Positions 1 to 5,651 of a stretch of DNA of 5,798 nt are shown in pieces. Source of the DNA: Giesbergeria sp. (GTDB lineage: Bacteria; Pseudomonadota; Gammaproteobacteria; Burkholderiales; Burkholderiaceae_C). The stretch is taken from NCBI GenBank assembly GCA_017998735.1, contig JAGOCN010000025.1:1-5798 (forward strand), in the 5' to 3' direction. The number at the start of each line of letters is the position of its first letter. Within the stretch, counting starts at the first letter, position 1. The notes below the pieces were generated by a model. That model had not been told where the DNA came from. It ran no database searches and worked only from the letters and a program-made list of their open reading frames with translations. The position numbers and the translations under genes were made by a program.

Positions 1-793
1 GCGCCAGCCAGTCGCCGTCCAGCTGCATCTGGCGGCCGTTGGGCGAATAGGCCAGGTCGGCCAGCGCGGTGCCCTGGTGCGGCGTGCCGAGGGTGATGAC
101 GCGGTGCACGCGGTGCATGCGGTGCACGCGGTGCATGCGGTGCACTTGGTCATCGTTCTGCGCGCTCTGCAGCCAGGCACGCGCCACCAGCCCGCCCATG
201 CTGTGGCACACCAGCACCGGCGCCCGGCCGGTCAGCTGCGTGACGCGCTGCACGGCGGCCTCCAGCGTGGGCACGCAGTCTTCAATGGTGCCCAGCACTG
301 GCTCCAGGTTCACCGCCTCGCACACATGGCCGGCCCGGCGCAGGGCGCGCAGCCAGGGCCGCCATGCCCCGCGGTTGCACAGAAAGCCATGCACCAGCAC
401 CACGCCGCGCGGCCCGCCCAGGCCCATGCGCACGGTGCCCGGCTGCACCAGCAGGTCGGGTTCGGCGTTGCTGCGAAACGGCTGGTGCCAGCAGAACAAC
501 CGCACCGAGGCCACCACCTCGCCAGCCCAGGCGCGCAGCCTTTGCGCGCCGCTGGCCAGCGGCACAGCAAGGGGGCTGCTGCTGCTGACGCCGTGGTTGC
601 TGGCGCTGGCTGCCCTGGCATTGGCGCGCTGCATCAGCACGAACTGCAGCCCCAGCACGCCGGCATGCAGCAGCAGCGGCAGCGCCACCCCGGCCAGCGC
701 CCAGCCCAGCGAGCGCGGCGCCGCCCAGTGCCACCACAGCGCCATCGCCAGCAGCGTGGCCAGCACCAGGGTTTTTTGCAGGCGCGCCACCAT
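1..793 (-). CDS. Alpha/beta hydrolase (lipase/esterase type), membrane-anchored, C-terminus cut by window edge
   Basis: Reading leftward from an ATG at 793-791, 264 residues are visible before the window edge. The start is well constrained because an in-frame TGA lies only two codons upstream (797-799); no clear Shine-Dalgarno precedes it. The N-terminus has two hydrophobic segments (about residues 8-24 and 30-53) flanked by Arg/Lys, which predicts a membrane hairpin. The catalytic domain follows: VVLVHGFLCN with the oxyanion-hole HG at 135-136, the nucleophile elbow VCHSMGG with Ser198, and then LGTPHQGT at 236-242, a motif typical of bacterial lipases. The catalytic Asp and His should lie further on and are not seen. 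Between elbow and GTPH sits a five-fold VHR/MHR repeat (217-231). The family hydrolyses ester bonds, often of lipids; the actual substrate is unknown. The gene diverges from fadD, so a role in releasing fatty acids is plausible but inferred. An esterase of other specificity is the main alternative. Confidence 0.9.
   Translation of the reverse strand, partial: MVARLQKTLVLATLLAMALWWHWAAPRSLGWALAGVALPLLLHAGVLGLQFVLMQRANARAASASNHGVSSSSPLAVPLASGAQRLRAWAGEVVASVRLFCWHQPFRSNAEPDLLVQPGTVRMGLGGPRGVVLVHGFLCNRGAWRPWLRALRRAGHVCEAVNLEPVLGTIEDCVPTLEAAVQRVTQLTGRAPVLVCHSMGGLVARAWLQSAQNDDQVHRMHRVHRMHRVHRVITLGTPHQGTALADLAYSPNGRQMQLDGDWLA
101..145 (-). repeat. 9-bp in-frame tandem repeat (five units) inside the hydrolase gene
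   Basis: Five contiguous 9-bp units, alternating GCGGTGCAC and GCGGTGCAT on the plus strand (101-109, 110-118, 119-127, 128-136, 137-145), so the higher-order unit is 18 bp in 2.5 copies. Read on the minus strand they encode VHR-MHR-VHR-MHR-VHR, residues 217-231 of the hydrolase, just before the VITLGTPH strand. Because the unit is a multiple of three, copy changes would lengthen or shorten the protein without a frameshift. Confidence 0.95.
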
Positions 794-880
794 GGCTCAG
801 CCGCCCGCCAGGCGTGCACCGCCAGAAAAGAAAACCGCAGCAGAACCGGAAGAAGGGCACAAAAGCATCGCGGCATTGTG

Positions 881-908
881 CCGCCCGGCCTGCCCGTGGG
901 CAGGGCGG
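881..908. other. GC-rich stem-loop in the divergent intergenic region
   Basis: CCTGCCC (889-895) and GGGCAGG (898-904) are perfect complements; in practice this is a 6-bp stem with a CGTG loop. The flanks CCGCC (881-885) and GGCGG (904-908) can extend it past a small bulge, with partial overlap. No T-run follows on either strand, so it is not a standard intrinsic terminator. It could fold in the 5' leader of the hydrolase mRNA if transcription starts beyond it. The function is unknown. Confidence 0.5.
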
Positions 909-945
909 TGATTTCCATGTCCCTCAAGTGACTGGCAGCTGCCCA

Positions 946-967
946 CCCTAGGGTTAGGCCCTATGAC
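946..967. promoter_or_regulatory. TAGGG-N5-CCCTA dyad, candidate operator overlapping a -10-like hexamer
   Basis: TAGGG (949-953), spacer TTAGG and CCCTA (959-963) form a perfect inverted repeat. It overlaps a second palindrome, CCCTAGGG (946-953), and runs into TATGAC (962-967), which resembles a plus-strand sigma-70 -10 hexamer; no convincing -35 lies 16-18 bp upstream. It is 156 bp from the hydrolase start and 313 bp from the fadD start, a position from which one regulator could control both. This is a candidate from symmetry and position only; I cannot name a binding protein. Confidence 0.35.
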
Positions 968-1098
968 GCCGACTGCCCCGCGCTTTGAGAATCAGCCCGC
1001 AGACAGACCGGTGCCGGCTGGCGCACGGCTGCCGTTTAGCAGGCAGCGCCGGCCGAGCGGTGCAGAGGGCCACAGCCAGGATGCCCTGGGGGACTTCT

Positions 1099-1130
1099 GG
1101 CAGGCAGGGCAGGCAGGGCAGGCACGGCAG
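1099..1130. repeat. 9-bp tandem repeat (about 3.5 copies) upstream of fadD
   Basis: Units GGCAGGCAG (1099-1107), GGCAGGCAG (1108-1116), GGCAGGCAC (1117-1125) and a partial GGCAG (1126-1130). The tract lies in the intergenic region about 150 bp before the fadD start and is not part of a gene I can support. It is probably a slippage-generated minisatellite. Confidence 0.85.
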
Positions 1131-1268
1131 TGGCGGCACAGGCAGCGCGAACCCCCGGCTTTCAAGGGCGCAGAAGCTGCCCTGGCGCCGCTCTTGCGGG
1201 CCTGCCGCCCTTCCCGGCCCTGCTGCATGGATTTTTCTGGTTTCCCCTTTTTTGCTTCTCCCGAACGC

Positions 1269-1273
1269 AGGAA
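1269..1273 (+). promoter_or_regulatory. Ribosome binding site of fadD
   Basis: AGGAA lies 6 nt before the ATG at 1280. This supports the 1280 start over in-frame starts further upstream, such as ATG 1130, which has no comparable site and would add 50 residues absent from FadD proteins. Confidence 0.75.
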
Positions 1274-1279
1274 CCCCGC

Positions 1280-2968
1280 ATGGACAAGATCTGGCTGAAA
1301 AACTACCCGCCCGGCGTACCCCACGACATCGACCCCGGCCAGTACCGCTCGGCCGCGCACCTGCTGGAAGAGGCGATGGGCAAGCACGCCGCCAACCCGT
1401 ATTCGGTCTGCCTGGAGCGCTGGACCACCTATGCCGAGCTGGACCGCCAGTCGGCCCAGCTTGGCGCCTGGCTGCAGGCCCAGGGGCTGGAGCCGGGCGC
1501 GCGCGTGGCCATCATGCTGCCCAACATTCCGCAGTTCTCGGTGGCCATGGCGGCGGTGCTGCGCGCCGGTTATGTGTGCGTCAACGTCAACCCGCTCTAC
1601 ACCGCACGCGAGCTGGAGCACCAGCTCAAGGACTCCGGCGCCACCACCATCGTCATTCTGGAAAACTTTGCCCACACGCTGGCCGATGTGCTGGCGCGCG
1701 TGCCCGTGCAGCATGTGGTGCTGACGGCCATGGGCGACCTGCTGGGCGGCGCCTATGGGGCCTGGGTGACCTTTGCCGTGCGCCACCTGGCCAAGATGGT
1801 GCCGGCCTACACGCTGGCCTTGAGCGGCAGGCAGAAGGTGACGCGCTTTGGCGACGCGCTGGCCCAGGGCGCCAGGCGTGCGCTGGTGCCCAGCACGGCC
1901 ACGCTCGATTCCACGGCTTTTTTGCAGTACACCGGCGGCACCACCGGCCTGTCCAAGGGCGCGGTGCTGACGCACCGCAACATCGTGGCCGCGGTGCTGC
2001 AGGCCGAGGCCTGGTTTGCGCCGGCGCTGGAGCGCCTGGGCGACCCGTCCAAGGCGAACAACATCGCCGCGCTGCCGCTCTACCACATCTTTGCGCTCAC
2101 GCTGTGCCTGCTGACCATCCGCCAGGGCTCGCACCTGACGCTGATCCCGAACCCGCGCGACATTCCGAAATTCGTCAAGGTGCTGCAAAAACGGCCCTTT
2201 CACATGCTGCCGGCGGTCAACACGCTGTTCAATGCGCTCTTGCAAAACCCCGAGTTCCGCACGCTCGACTTTGCGCCGCTGTGCATGTCGCAGGCCGGCG
2301 GCATGGCCGCGTCCGAGGGCACCGCGCGCGAATGGAAAAAGGCGACCGGCAACACCATGATCGAAGGCTGGGGCATGAGCGAGACCTGCGCCATCGGCAC
2401 CAACAACCCGGTCAACAACAGCGCCTTCAGCGGCACCATCGGCCTGCCGCTGCCGGGCATCGACATTGCCATCAAGGACGAGGACGGCCACGACGTGTCG
2501 CTGGGCGATGCCGGCGAAATCTGCATCCGCGGCCCGAACGTCACGCCCGGCTACTACCAGCAGCCGCAGGAAAACGCCCTGGCCTTCACGGCCGACGGCT
2601 TTTTGCGCACCGGCGACATCGGCATGATGGACCGCGAGGGCTACACGCGCATCATCGACCGCAAGAAGGACATGATCCTGGTCAGCGGCTTCAACGTCTA
2701 CCCGAACGAGATTGAAAACGTCATTTCGCTCTGCCCCGGCGTGCTGGAGTGCGCCGCCATCGGTGTGGCCGACGCCCAGCAGGGCGAAGCCGTGAAGGTG
2801 TTCGTGGTGCGCAGCGACCCGTCCCTGACCGAAGAGGCCGTGCTGCGCCACTGCCACGACAACCTGACCGGCTACAAGCGCCCCCGCTCCATCGAGTTCC
2901 GCGACGACCTGCCCAAGACCAACGTCGGCAAGGTGCTGCGCCGCCAGCTGCGCAGCACCACGCCATGA
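1280..2968 (+). CDS. fadD: Long-chain-fatty-acid--CoA ligase FadD
   Basis: Activates free long-chain fatty acids to acyl-CoA through an acyl-adenylate (ATP + fatty acid + CoA to acyl-CoA + AMP + PPi), the entry step of beta-oxidation; FadD acts at the inner face of the cytoplasmic membrane. The product is 562 aa, against 561 for E. coli FadD, and is co-linear with it from the first residues (MDKIWLKNYP against MKKVWLNRYP). Motifs: NVNPLYTARELEHQLKDSGA in the N-domain, the ATP-binding P-loop YTGGTTGLSKG from Tyr217, GWGMSET at 363-369, the fatty-acyl signature DGFLRTGD from Asp439 with Asp446, then DRKKDMI and GFNVYPNEIE at the hinge, and the C-terminal catalytic lysine Lys551 in NVGKVLRR. No key residue is missing. 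It probably shares a transcript with the MBL gene 61 bp downstream and diverges from a lipase-like gene. I see no FadR- or PsrA-type site that I can defend. Paralogues with other chain preferences exist, so the exact substrate range is inferred. Confidence 0.97.
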   Translation: MDKIWLKNYPPGVPHDIDPGQYRSAAHLLEEAMGKHAANPYSVCLERWTTYAELDRQSAQLGAWLQAQGLEPGARVAIMLPNIPQFSVAMAAVLRAGYVCVNVNPLYTARELEHQLKDSGATTIVILENFAHTLADVLARVPVQHVVLTAMGDLLGGAYGAWVTFAVRHLAKMVPAYTLALSGRQKVTRFGDALAQGARRALVPSTATLDSTAFLQYTGGTTGLSKGAVLTHRNIVAAVLQAEAWFAPALERLGDPSKANNIAALPLYHIFALTLCLLTIRQGSHLTLIPNPRDIPKFVKVLQKRPFHMLPAVNTLFNALLQNPEFRTLDFAPLCMSQAGGMAASEGTAREWKKATGNTMIEGWGMSETCAIGTNNPVNNSAFSGTIGLPLPGIDIAIKDEDGHDVSLGDAGEICIRGPNVTPGYYQQPQENALAFTADGFLRTGDIGMMDREGYTRIIDRKKDMILVSGFNVYPNEIENVISLCPGVLECAAIGVADAQQGEAVKVFVVRSDPSLTEEAVLRHCHDNLTGYKRPRSIEFRDDLPKTNVGKVLRRQLRSTTP

Positions 2969-3033
2969 CCGGGCCGGGGCCGCTGGCAGCGCACTGCAGG
3001 CCCGCAAACAACTGTCAAAACCACAGCGCATGA
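2965..3033 (+). other. 22-codon bridging frame with ATGA overlaps to fadD and the MBL gene (possible translational relay)
   Basis: An ATG at 2965 overlaps the fadD stop (ATGA, 2965-2968) and opens a 22-codon frame. Its TGA (3031-3033) in turn overlaps the MBL start codon (ATGA, 3030-3033). The peptide, beginning MTGPGPLAAH, matches nothing I know and need not have a function. No Shine-Dalgarno is visible before either ATG, so a ribosome finishing fadD could reinitiate here and again at the MBL start. This is a structural observation; translation is not shown, and chance is a fair alternative. Confidence 0.3.
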
Positions 3034-3971
3034 CGCACGACCCGCCAGCGCTGGCGCCTGAAATCACCGTGCTGGAGCGCGGCTGGCTGTCGTCCAACAG
3101 CATCGTCTTTCGCGCTGCAGGCGCGGAAACCGATGAGGGTGCAGCAGTGGTGGACACCGGCTACTGCGCGCACGCCGTGCAGACCGTGGCGCTGGTGGAC
3201 GCGGCGCTGGCCGGGCAGCCGCTGGCGCGCATCCTCAACACCCACCTGCACAGCGACCACTGCGGCGGCAACGCCGCGCTGCAGGCCGCCTGGACGGGCG
3301 TGCAGACCTTCATTGCGCCTGGGCAGGCGGCGCAGGTGCAGCAGTGGGACGCCTGGGCGCTGAGCTACACGCCCACCGGCCAGGACTGCCCGCGCTTTGC
3401 CTTTGACGGCGTGCTGCGGCCGGGCACCGAGGTGCGCCTCGGCAGCCGCCCCTGGCAGGTGCATGCCGCGCCAGGGCACGACCCGCATTCGGTGGTGCTG
3501 TTCGAGCCGCAGGACGCGGTGCTGATCTCGGCCGATGCGCTGTGGGAAAACGGCTTTGGCGTGGTCTTTCCCGAACTTGAAGGCGATGACGCCTTTGCCG
3601 CCGTCGGCGCCACGCTGGACCTGATCGAGCGCCTGGCGCCGCGCACCGCCATTCCCGGCCATGGGCCGGTGTTCCACGGCATTGCGCAGGCACTTGACGT
3701 GGCGCGCCGCCGCCTGGACGGCTTTGTGCAAAACCCGCGCCGCCACGCGCTGTACGGCGCCAAGGTGCTGCTGAAATACAAGCTGCTGGAGTGGCAGCAG
3801 GTGGCGCTGGCCGACCTGCAGGCCTGGGCCACCGCCACGCCGTACTTTGCCCTGCTGCACGCGCGCCACTTTGCCGACCAGCCCTGGGGCGACTGGCTGC
3901 AGGGCCTGGTGGACGACCTGCTGCGCTCGGGCGCGGCCACGCGCTGCGGCGACCGGCTGCACAACGCCTGA
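3030..3971 (+). CDS. MBL-fold metallo-hydrolase
   Basis: Product of 313 aa with the metallo-beta-lactamase fold. The full binuclear metal set is visible: HLHSDHCGG with His72, His74, Asp76 and His77; His150 in PGHDPHS; Asp169 in ISADALWENG; and His211 in PGHGPVF. The family hydrolyses thioesters, esters, lactones, phosphodiesters or beta-lactams, and the motifs alone do not fix the substrate. There is no signal peptide or membrane segment, so it should be cytoplasmic. The C-terminal about 90 residues after His211 look helical and may cover the active site. It starts 61 bp after fadD, same strand, with no terminator between, so co-transcription is likely; this favours an acyl-CoA or other thioester/ester substrate, by inference only. 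No Shine-Dalgarno precedes the ATG, which fits coupled translation from upstream. A glyoxalase-II-like role is possible, but the protein differs from classical GloB, with a longer spacing and a different C-terminal region. Confidence 0.93.
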   Translation: MTHDPPALAPEITVLERGWLSSNSIVFRAAGAETDEGAAVVDTGYCAHAVQTVALVDAALAGQPLARILNTHLHSDHCGGNAALQAAWTGVQTFIAPGQAAQVQQWDAWALSYTPTGQDCPRFAFDGVLRPGTEVRLGSRPWQVHAAPGHDPHSVVLFEPQDAVLISADALWENGFGVVFPELEGDDAFAAVGATLDLIERLAPRTAIPGHGPVFHGIAQALDVARRRLDGFVQNPRRHALYGAKVLLKYKLLEWQQVALADLQAWATATPYFALLHARHFADQPWGDWLQGLVDDLLRSGAATRCGDRLHNA

Positions 3972-4003
3972 CCCTGCTCCTGTACCTGTGCCCGCATTGG
4001 CCT

Positions 4004-4052
4004 CCGCCACCCGCCAGCTGCGCGGGTGGCGGCAGCCGCTGGTCTGCGGCTG
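4004..4052. other. Two abutting perfect stem-loops after the MBL gene (candidate terminator or attenuator)
   Basis: First stem: CCGCCACCCGC (4004-4014) pairs over 11 bp with GCGGGTGGCGG (4022-4032) around a 7-nt loop. Second stem, starting at the next base: CAGCCGC (4033-4039) pairs over 7 bp with GCGGCTG (4046-4052) around a 6-nt loop. They lie 32 bp after the MBL stop and end about 28 bp before the -10 hexamer of the next gene. No T-tract follows either stem, so a classical intrinsic terminator is not met; transcript 3'-end protection or processing, or pausing, are options. Confidence 0.6.
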
Positions 4053-4080
4053 GGCAATCGGCTCTGCCGTGGGTGCGTCC

Positions 4081-4086
4081 TATGAT
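4081..4086 (+). promoter_or_regulatory. Candidate -10 box for the PaaK-like gene
   Basis: TATGAT, one base from the sigma-70 consensus TATAAT, ends 21 nt before the Shine-Dalgarno and would give a leader of about 30 nt. There is no good -35 at 16-18 bp spacing (the bases there resemble ATCGGC), so either the promoter needs an activator or the match is fortuitous. Confidence 0.4.
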
Positions 4087-4107
4087 GGACCGGTCACCCA
4101 CACCCCC

Positions 4108-4115
4108 GAAGGAGG
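4108..4115 (+). promoter_or_regulatory. Strong Shine-Dalgarno choosing the PaaK-like start
   Basis: GAAGGAGG is nearly the full anti-SD complement. In-frame ATGs follow at 4117, 4123 and 4132, with spacings of 1, 7 and 16 nt. Seven nt is near optimal, so 4123 is favoured; 4117 is too close and 4132 too far. Confidence 0.8.
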
Positions 4116-4122
4116 CATGTCC

Positions 4123-5595
4123 ATGGAAGGCATGACCGCGTTTTTCCGCACTGCCCGGAAGGGCGGAATCCCCCTTTTTTCCACAGGTTCCGGCCTGGGC
4201 GCCGTGTTCGACCCGCTGCGCCTGTCGAGCGTGTCCATGGACGTGGCCGCGGCCCAGCGCGGCACGCCCGAGGGCATTGCCCAGCGCCAGCGCAGCCGGC
4301 TGGCGGCGCTGATCGAATCGACCCTGCGCGAGTCCAGCCTGTACCGCACGCTGTGGCCGGCCGACACCACCGCCAGCACCCCTTTGGCCGCGCTGCCGCC
4401 GGTGCAGCGCGGCCAGTTGATGGCGGACTTTGCCGGCTGGGTCACCGACCCGGCGCTGGAGCTGGACGCGCTGCGCGCCTTCACCGCCGACCCCACGCGC
4501 ATCGGCCAGCCCTGGCTGGGGCGCTACATGGTGTGGGAAAGCTCGGGCACCAGCGGCCAGCCGGGTTTGTTCGTGCAGGACCTGCAGGCCATGGTGGTGA
4601 ACGACGCGCTGGAAGCGCTGCGCCGCAGCCCGCCGCCCAAACCGCTGTTGTCGAGCTGGTTTGACCCGCTGGGCCTGGGCGAGCGCATGGCCTTCATCGG
4701 CGCCATCGACGGCCACTTTGCCAGCACCGTGTCGGTGCGCCGGCTGTGTGCCATCAACCCCTGGCTGGCCCGCAGCACGCGCAGCTTTTCGCTGCTGGAG
4801 CCGCTGCCGGCGCTGGTGCGGGCGCTCAACGATTTCAACCCCACCGCCATTGCCACCTACCCCACCGCAGCGGCGCTGCTGGCCGGCGAAGCTGCGCGCG
4901 GTGCGCTGAACATCCAGCCGCGCGAAATCTGGACCGGGGGCGAATACCTGGCGCCGGGCGTGCGGGCGCACATCGAGCGCCACCTGGGCGGGCAGGTGCG
5001 CAACAGCTACGGCGCGTCCGAATTTCTGGCCATGGGCTGGGAATGCGCGCACGGCCAGCTGCATGTGAACGCCGACTGGGTGATCCTGGAGCCAGTGGAC
5101 GAGAAATTTCAGCCGGTGCCGGCCGGCCAGCCATCGAGCAGCGTGCTGCTGACCAACCTGGCCAACCATGTGCAGCCGCTGGTGCGCTACGACCTGGGCG
5201 ACCAGGTGCGCATGCCCGCCGAGCGCTGCAACTGCGGCTCGCCCCTGCCGGTGCTGCAGGTGCAGGGTCGGCACGACGAGCCGCTGGTGATGGCCGGGCA
5301 GGGCGGCCAGAACGTCACGCTGCTGCCGCTGGCGCTGTCCACCGTGCTGGAAGACCACGCAGGCGTGTTTGATTTTCACCTGCTGCAAGTCGACGCCTGC
5401 ACCCTGGAGCTGCACCTGCCGCTGGAGGGCGAAGCCGGCCAGCAGGCGCTGGCGCGCTGCAGCACCGAGCTCAAGGCCTTTGCCCGCACCATGGGGCTGG
5501 CGCCCATCACGGTGCACGGCACCCTGGGCCACGCCGCGCCGCGCGGGCGCAGCGGCAAGGCCTGCCGCATCGTGGCCTGCGCGGCAGTGAACTGA
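4123..5595 (+). CDS. PaaK / F390-synthetase-related adenylate-forming enzyme (CapK-like), substrate unknown
   Basis: Product of 490 aa from the ATG at 4123. It belongs to the adenylate-forming superfamily, on the phenylacetate-CoA ligase (PaaK, COG1541) branch, and resembles proteins called F390-synthetase-related. Visible motifs: an N-terminal helix with RQRSRLAALIESTLRESSLYR-like residues; the P-loop ESSGTSGQPG (139-148), carrying SSGTSG where FadD has TGGTTG; the adenine-binding NSYGASE (294-300); the ECAHGQLHVN segment; the ribose-binding YDLGD with Asp360; a CNCGSPLP cysteine pair (369, 371); the hinge GRHDE from Gly382; and a C-terminal SGKACRI with Lys479, in the place of the catalytic lysine. 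The family activates a carboxylate with ATP and usually passes it to a thiol or another acceptor. Neither acid nor acceptor can be read from the sequence. After the hinge it has GGQNVTLLP rather than the PaaK RGVNVFP pattern, so phenylacetate is unlikely. It appears to be its own transcription unit after two stem-loops. No aromatic-degradation genes are in view. Confidence 0.88.
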   Translation: MEGMTAFFRTARKGGIPLFSTGSGLGAVFDPLRLSSVSMDVAAAQRGTPEGIAQRQRSRLAALIESTLRESSLYRTLWPADTTASTPLAALPPVQRGQLMADFAGWVTDPALELDALRAFTADPTRIGQPWLGRYMVWESSGTSGQPGLFVQDLQAMVVNDALEALRRSPPPKPLLSSWFDPLGLGERMAFIGAIDGHFASTVSVRRLCAINPWLARSTRSFSLLEPLPALVRALNDFNPTAIATYPTAAALLAGEAARGALNIQPREIWTGGEYLAPGVRAHIERHLGGQVRNSYGASEFLAMGWECAHGQLHVNADWVILEPVDEKFQPVPAGQPSSSVLLTNLANHVQPLVRYDLGDQVRMPAERCNCGSPLPVLQVQGRHDEPLVMAGQGGQNVTLLPLALSTVLEDHAGVFDFHLLQVDACTLELHLPLEGEAGQQALARCSTELKAFARTMGLAPITVHGTLGHAAPRGRSGKACRIVACAAVN

Positions 5596-5651
5596 GCGCC
5601 CGCACCCAGGCCTTGCGCCAGGCCGGAGCACTGCAAAATGCACCGTGCGTA

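Noticed and set aside
770..776. Six-base A/T run near the hydrolase start as a phase-variation tract
   Set aside because: Six bases is short for strong slippage, and similar runs occur elsewhere in the window; the frame is intact here.
634..927. Minus-strand 97-codon frame with hydrophobic start upstream of and overlapping the hydrolase
   Set aside because: It overlaps most of the hydrolase N-terminus in another frame and turns into a Cys/Trp/Arg-rich shadow; no motif or ribosome binding site.
77..931. Plus-strand frame (284 codons) over the hydrolase gene
   Set aside because: Its apparent AVHAVHAVH repeat is only the antisense reading of the hydrolase VHR/MHR repeat. The minus-strand frame has HGF, HSMGG and GTPHQGT motifs.
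1130..1279. Fifty-codon N-terminal extension of fadD from ATG 1130
   Set aside because: The extension is low-complexity, lacks a ribosome binding site and has no counterpart in FadD proteins; ATG 1280 has AGGAA at 6 nt and aligns with the E. coli start.
963..1298. Possible small gene (111 codons, plus strand) in the divergent intergenic region
   Set aside because: No ribosome binding site, it includes the tandem repeat, it runs into the fadD start, and its composition resembles non-coding GC-rich DNA.
985..2715. Plus-strand 576-codon frame overlapping fadD
   Set aside because: Out of frame with fadD across its whole length; Arg/Ala/Gly/His-rich shadow translation without motifs.
992..3157. 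Long minus-strand open frame (721 codons) antisense to fadD
   Set aside because: It lies fully antisense to a fadD that matches E. coli FadD end to end. Its composition (runs of Ala, Arg, Gly, His, Gln) is what antisense of GC-rich codons gives, and no domain motif is visible.
5611..5625. GGCCT/AGGCC hairpin just after the PaaK-like stop as a terminator
   Set aside because: Only a 5-bp stem with a 6-nt loop and no T-run; the palindromic repeat further on is a better candidate.
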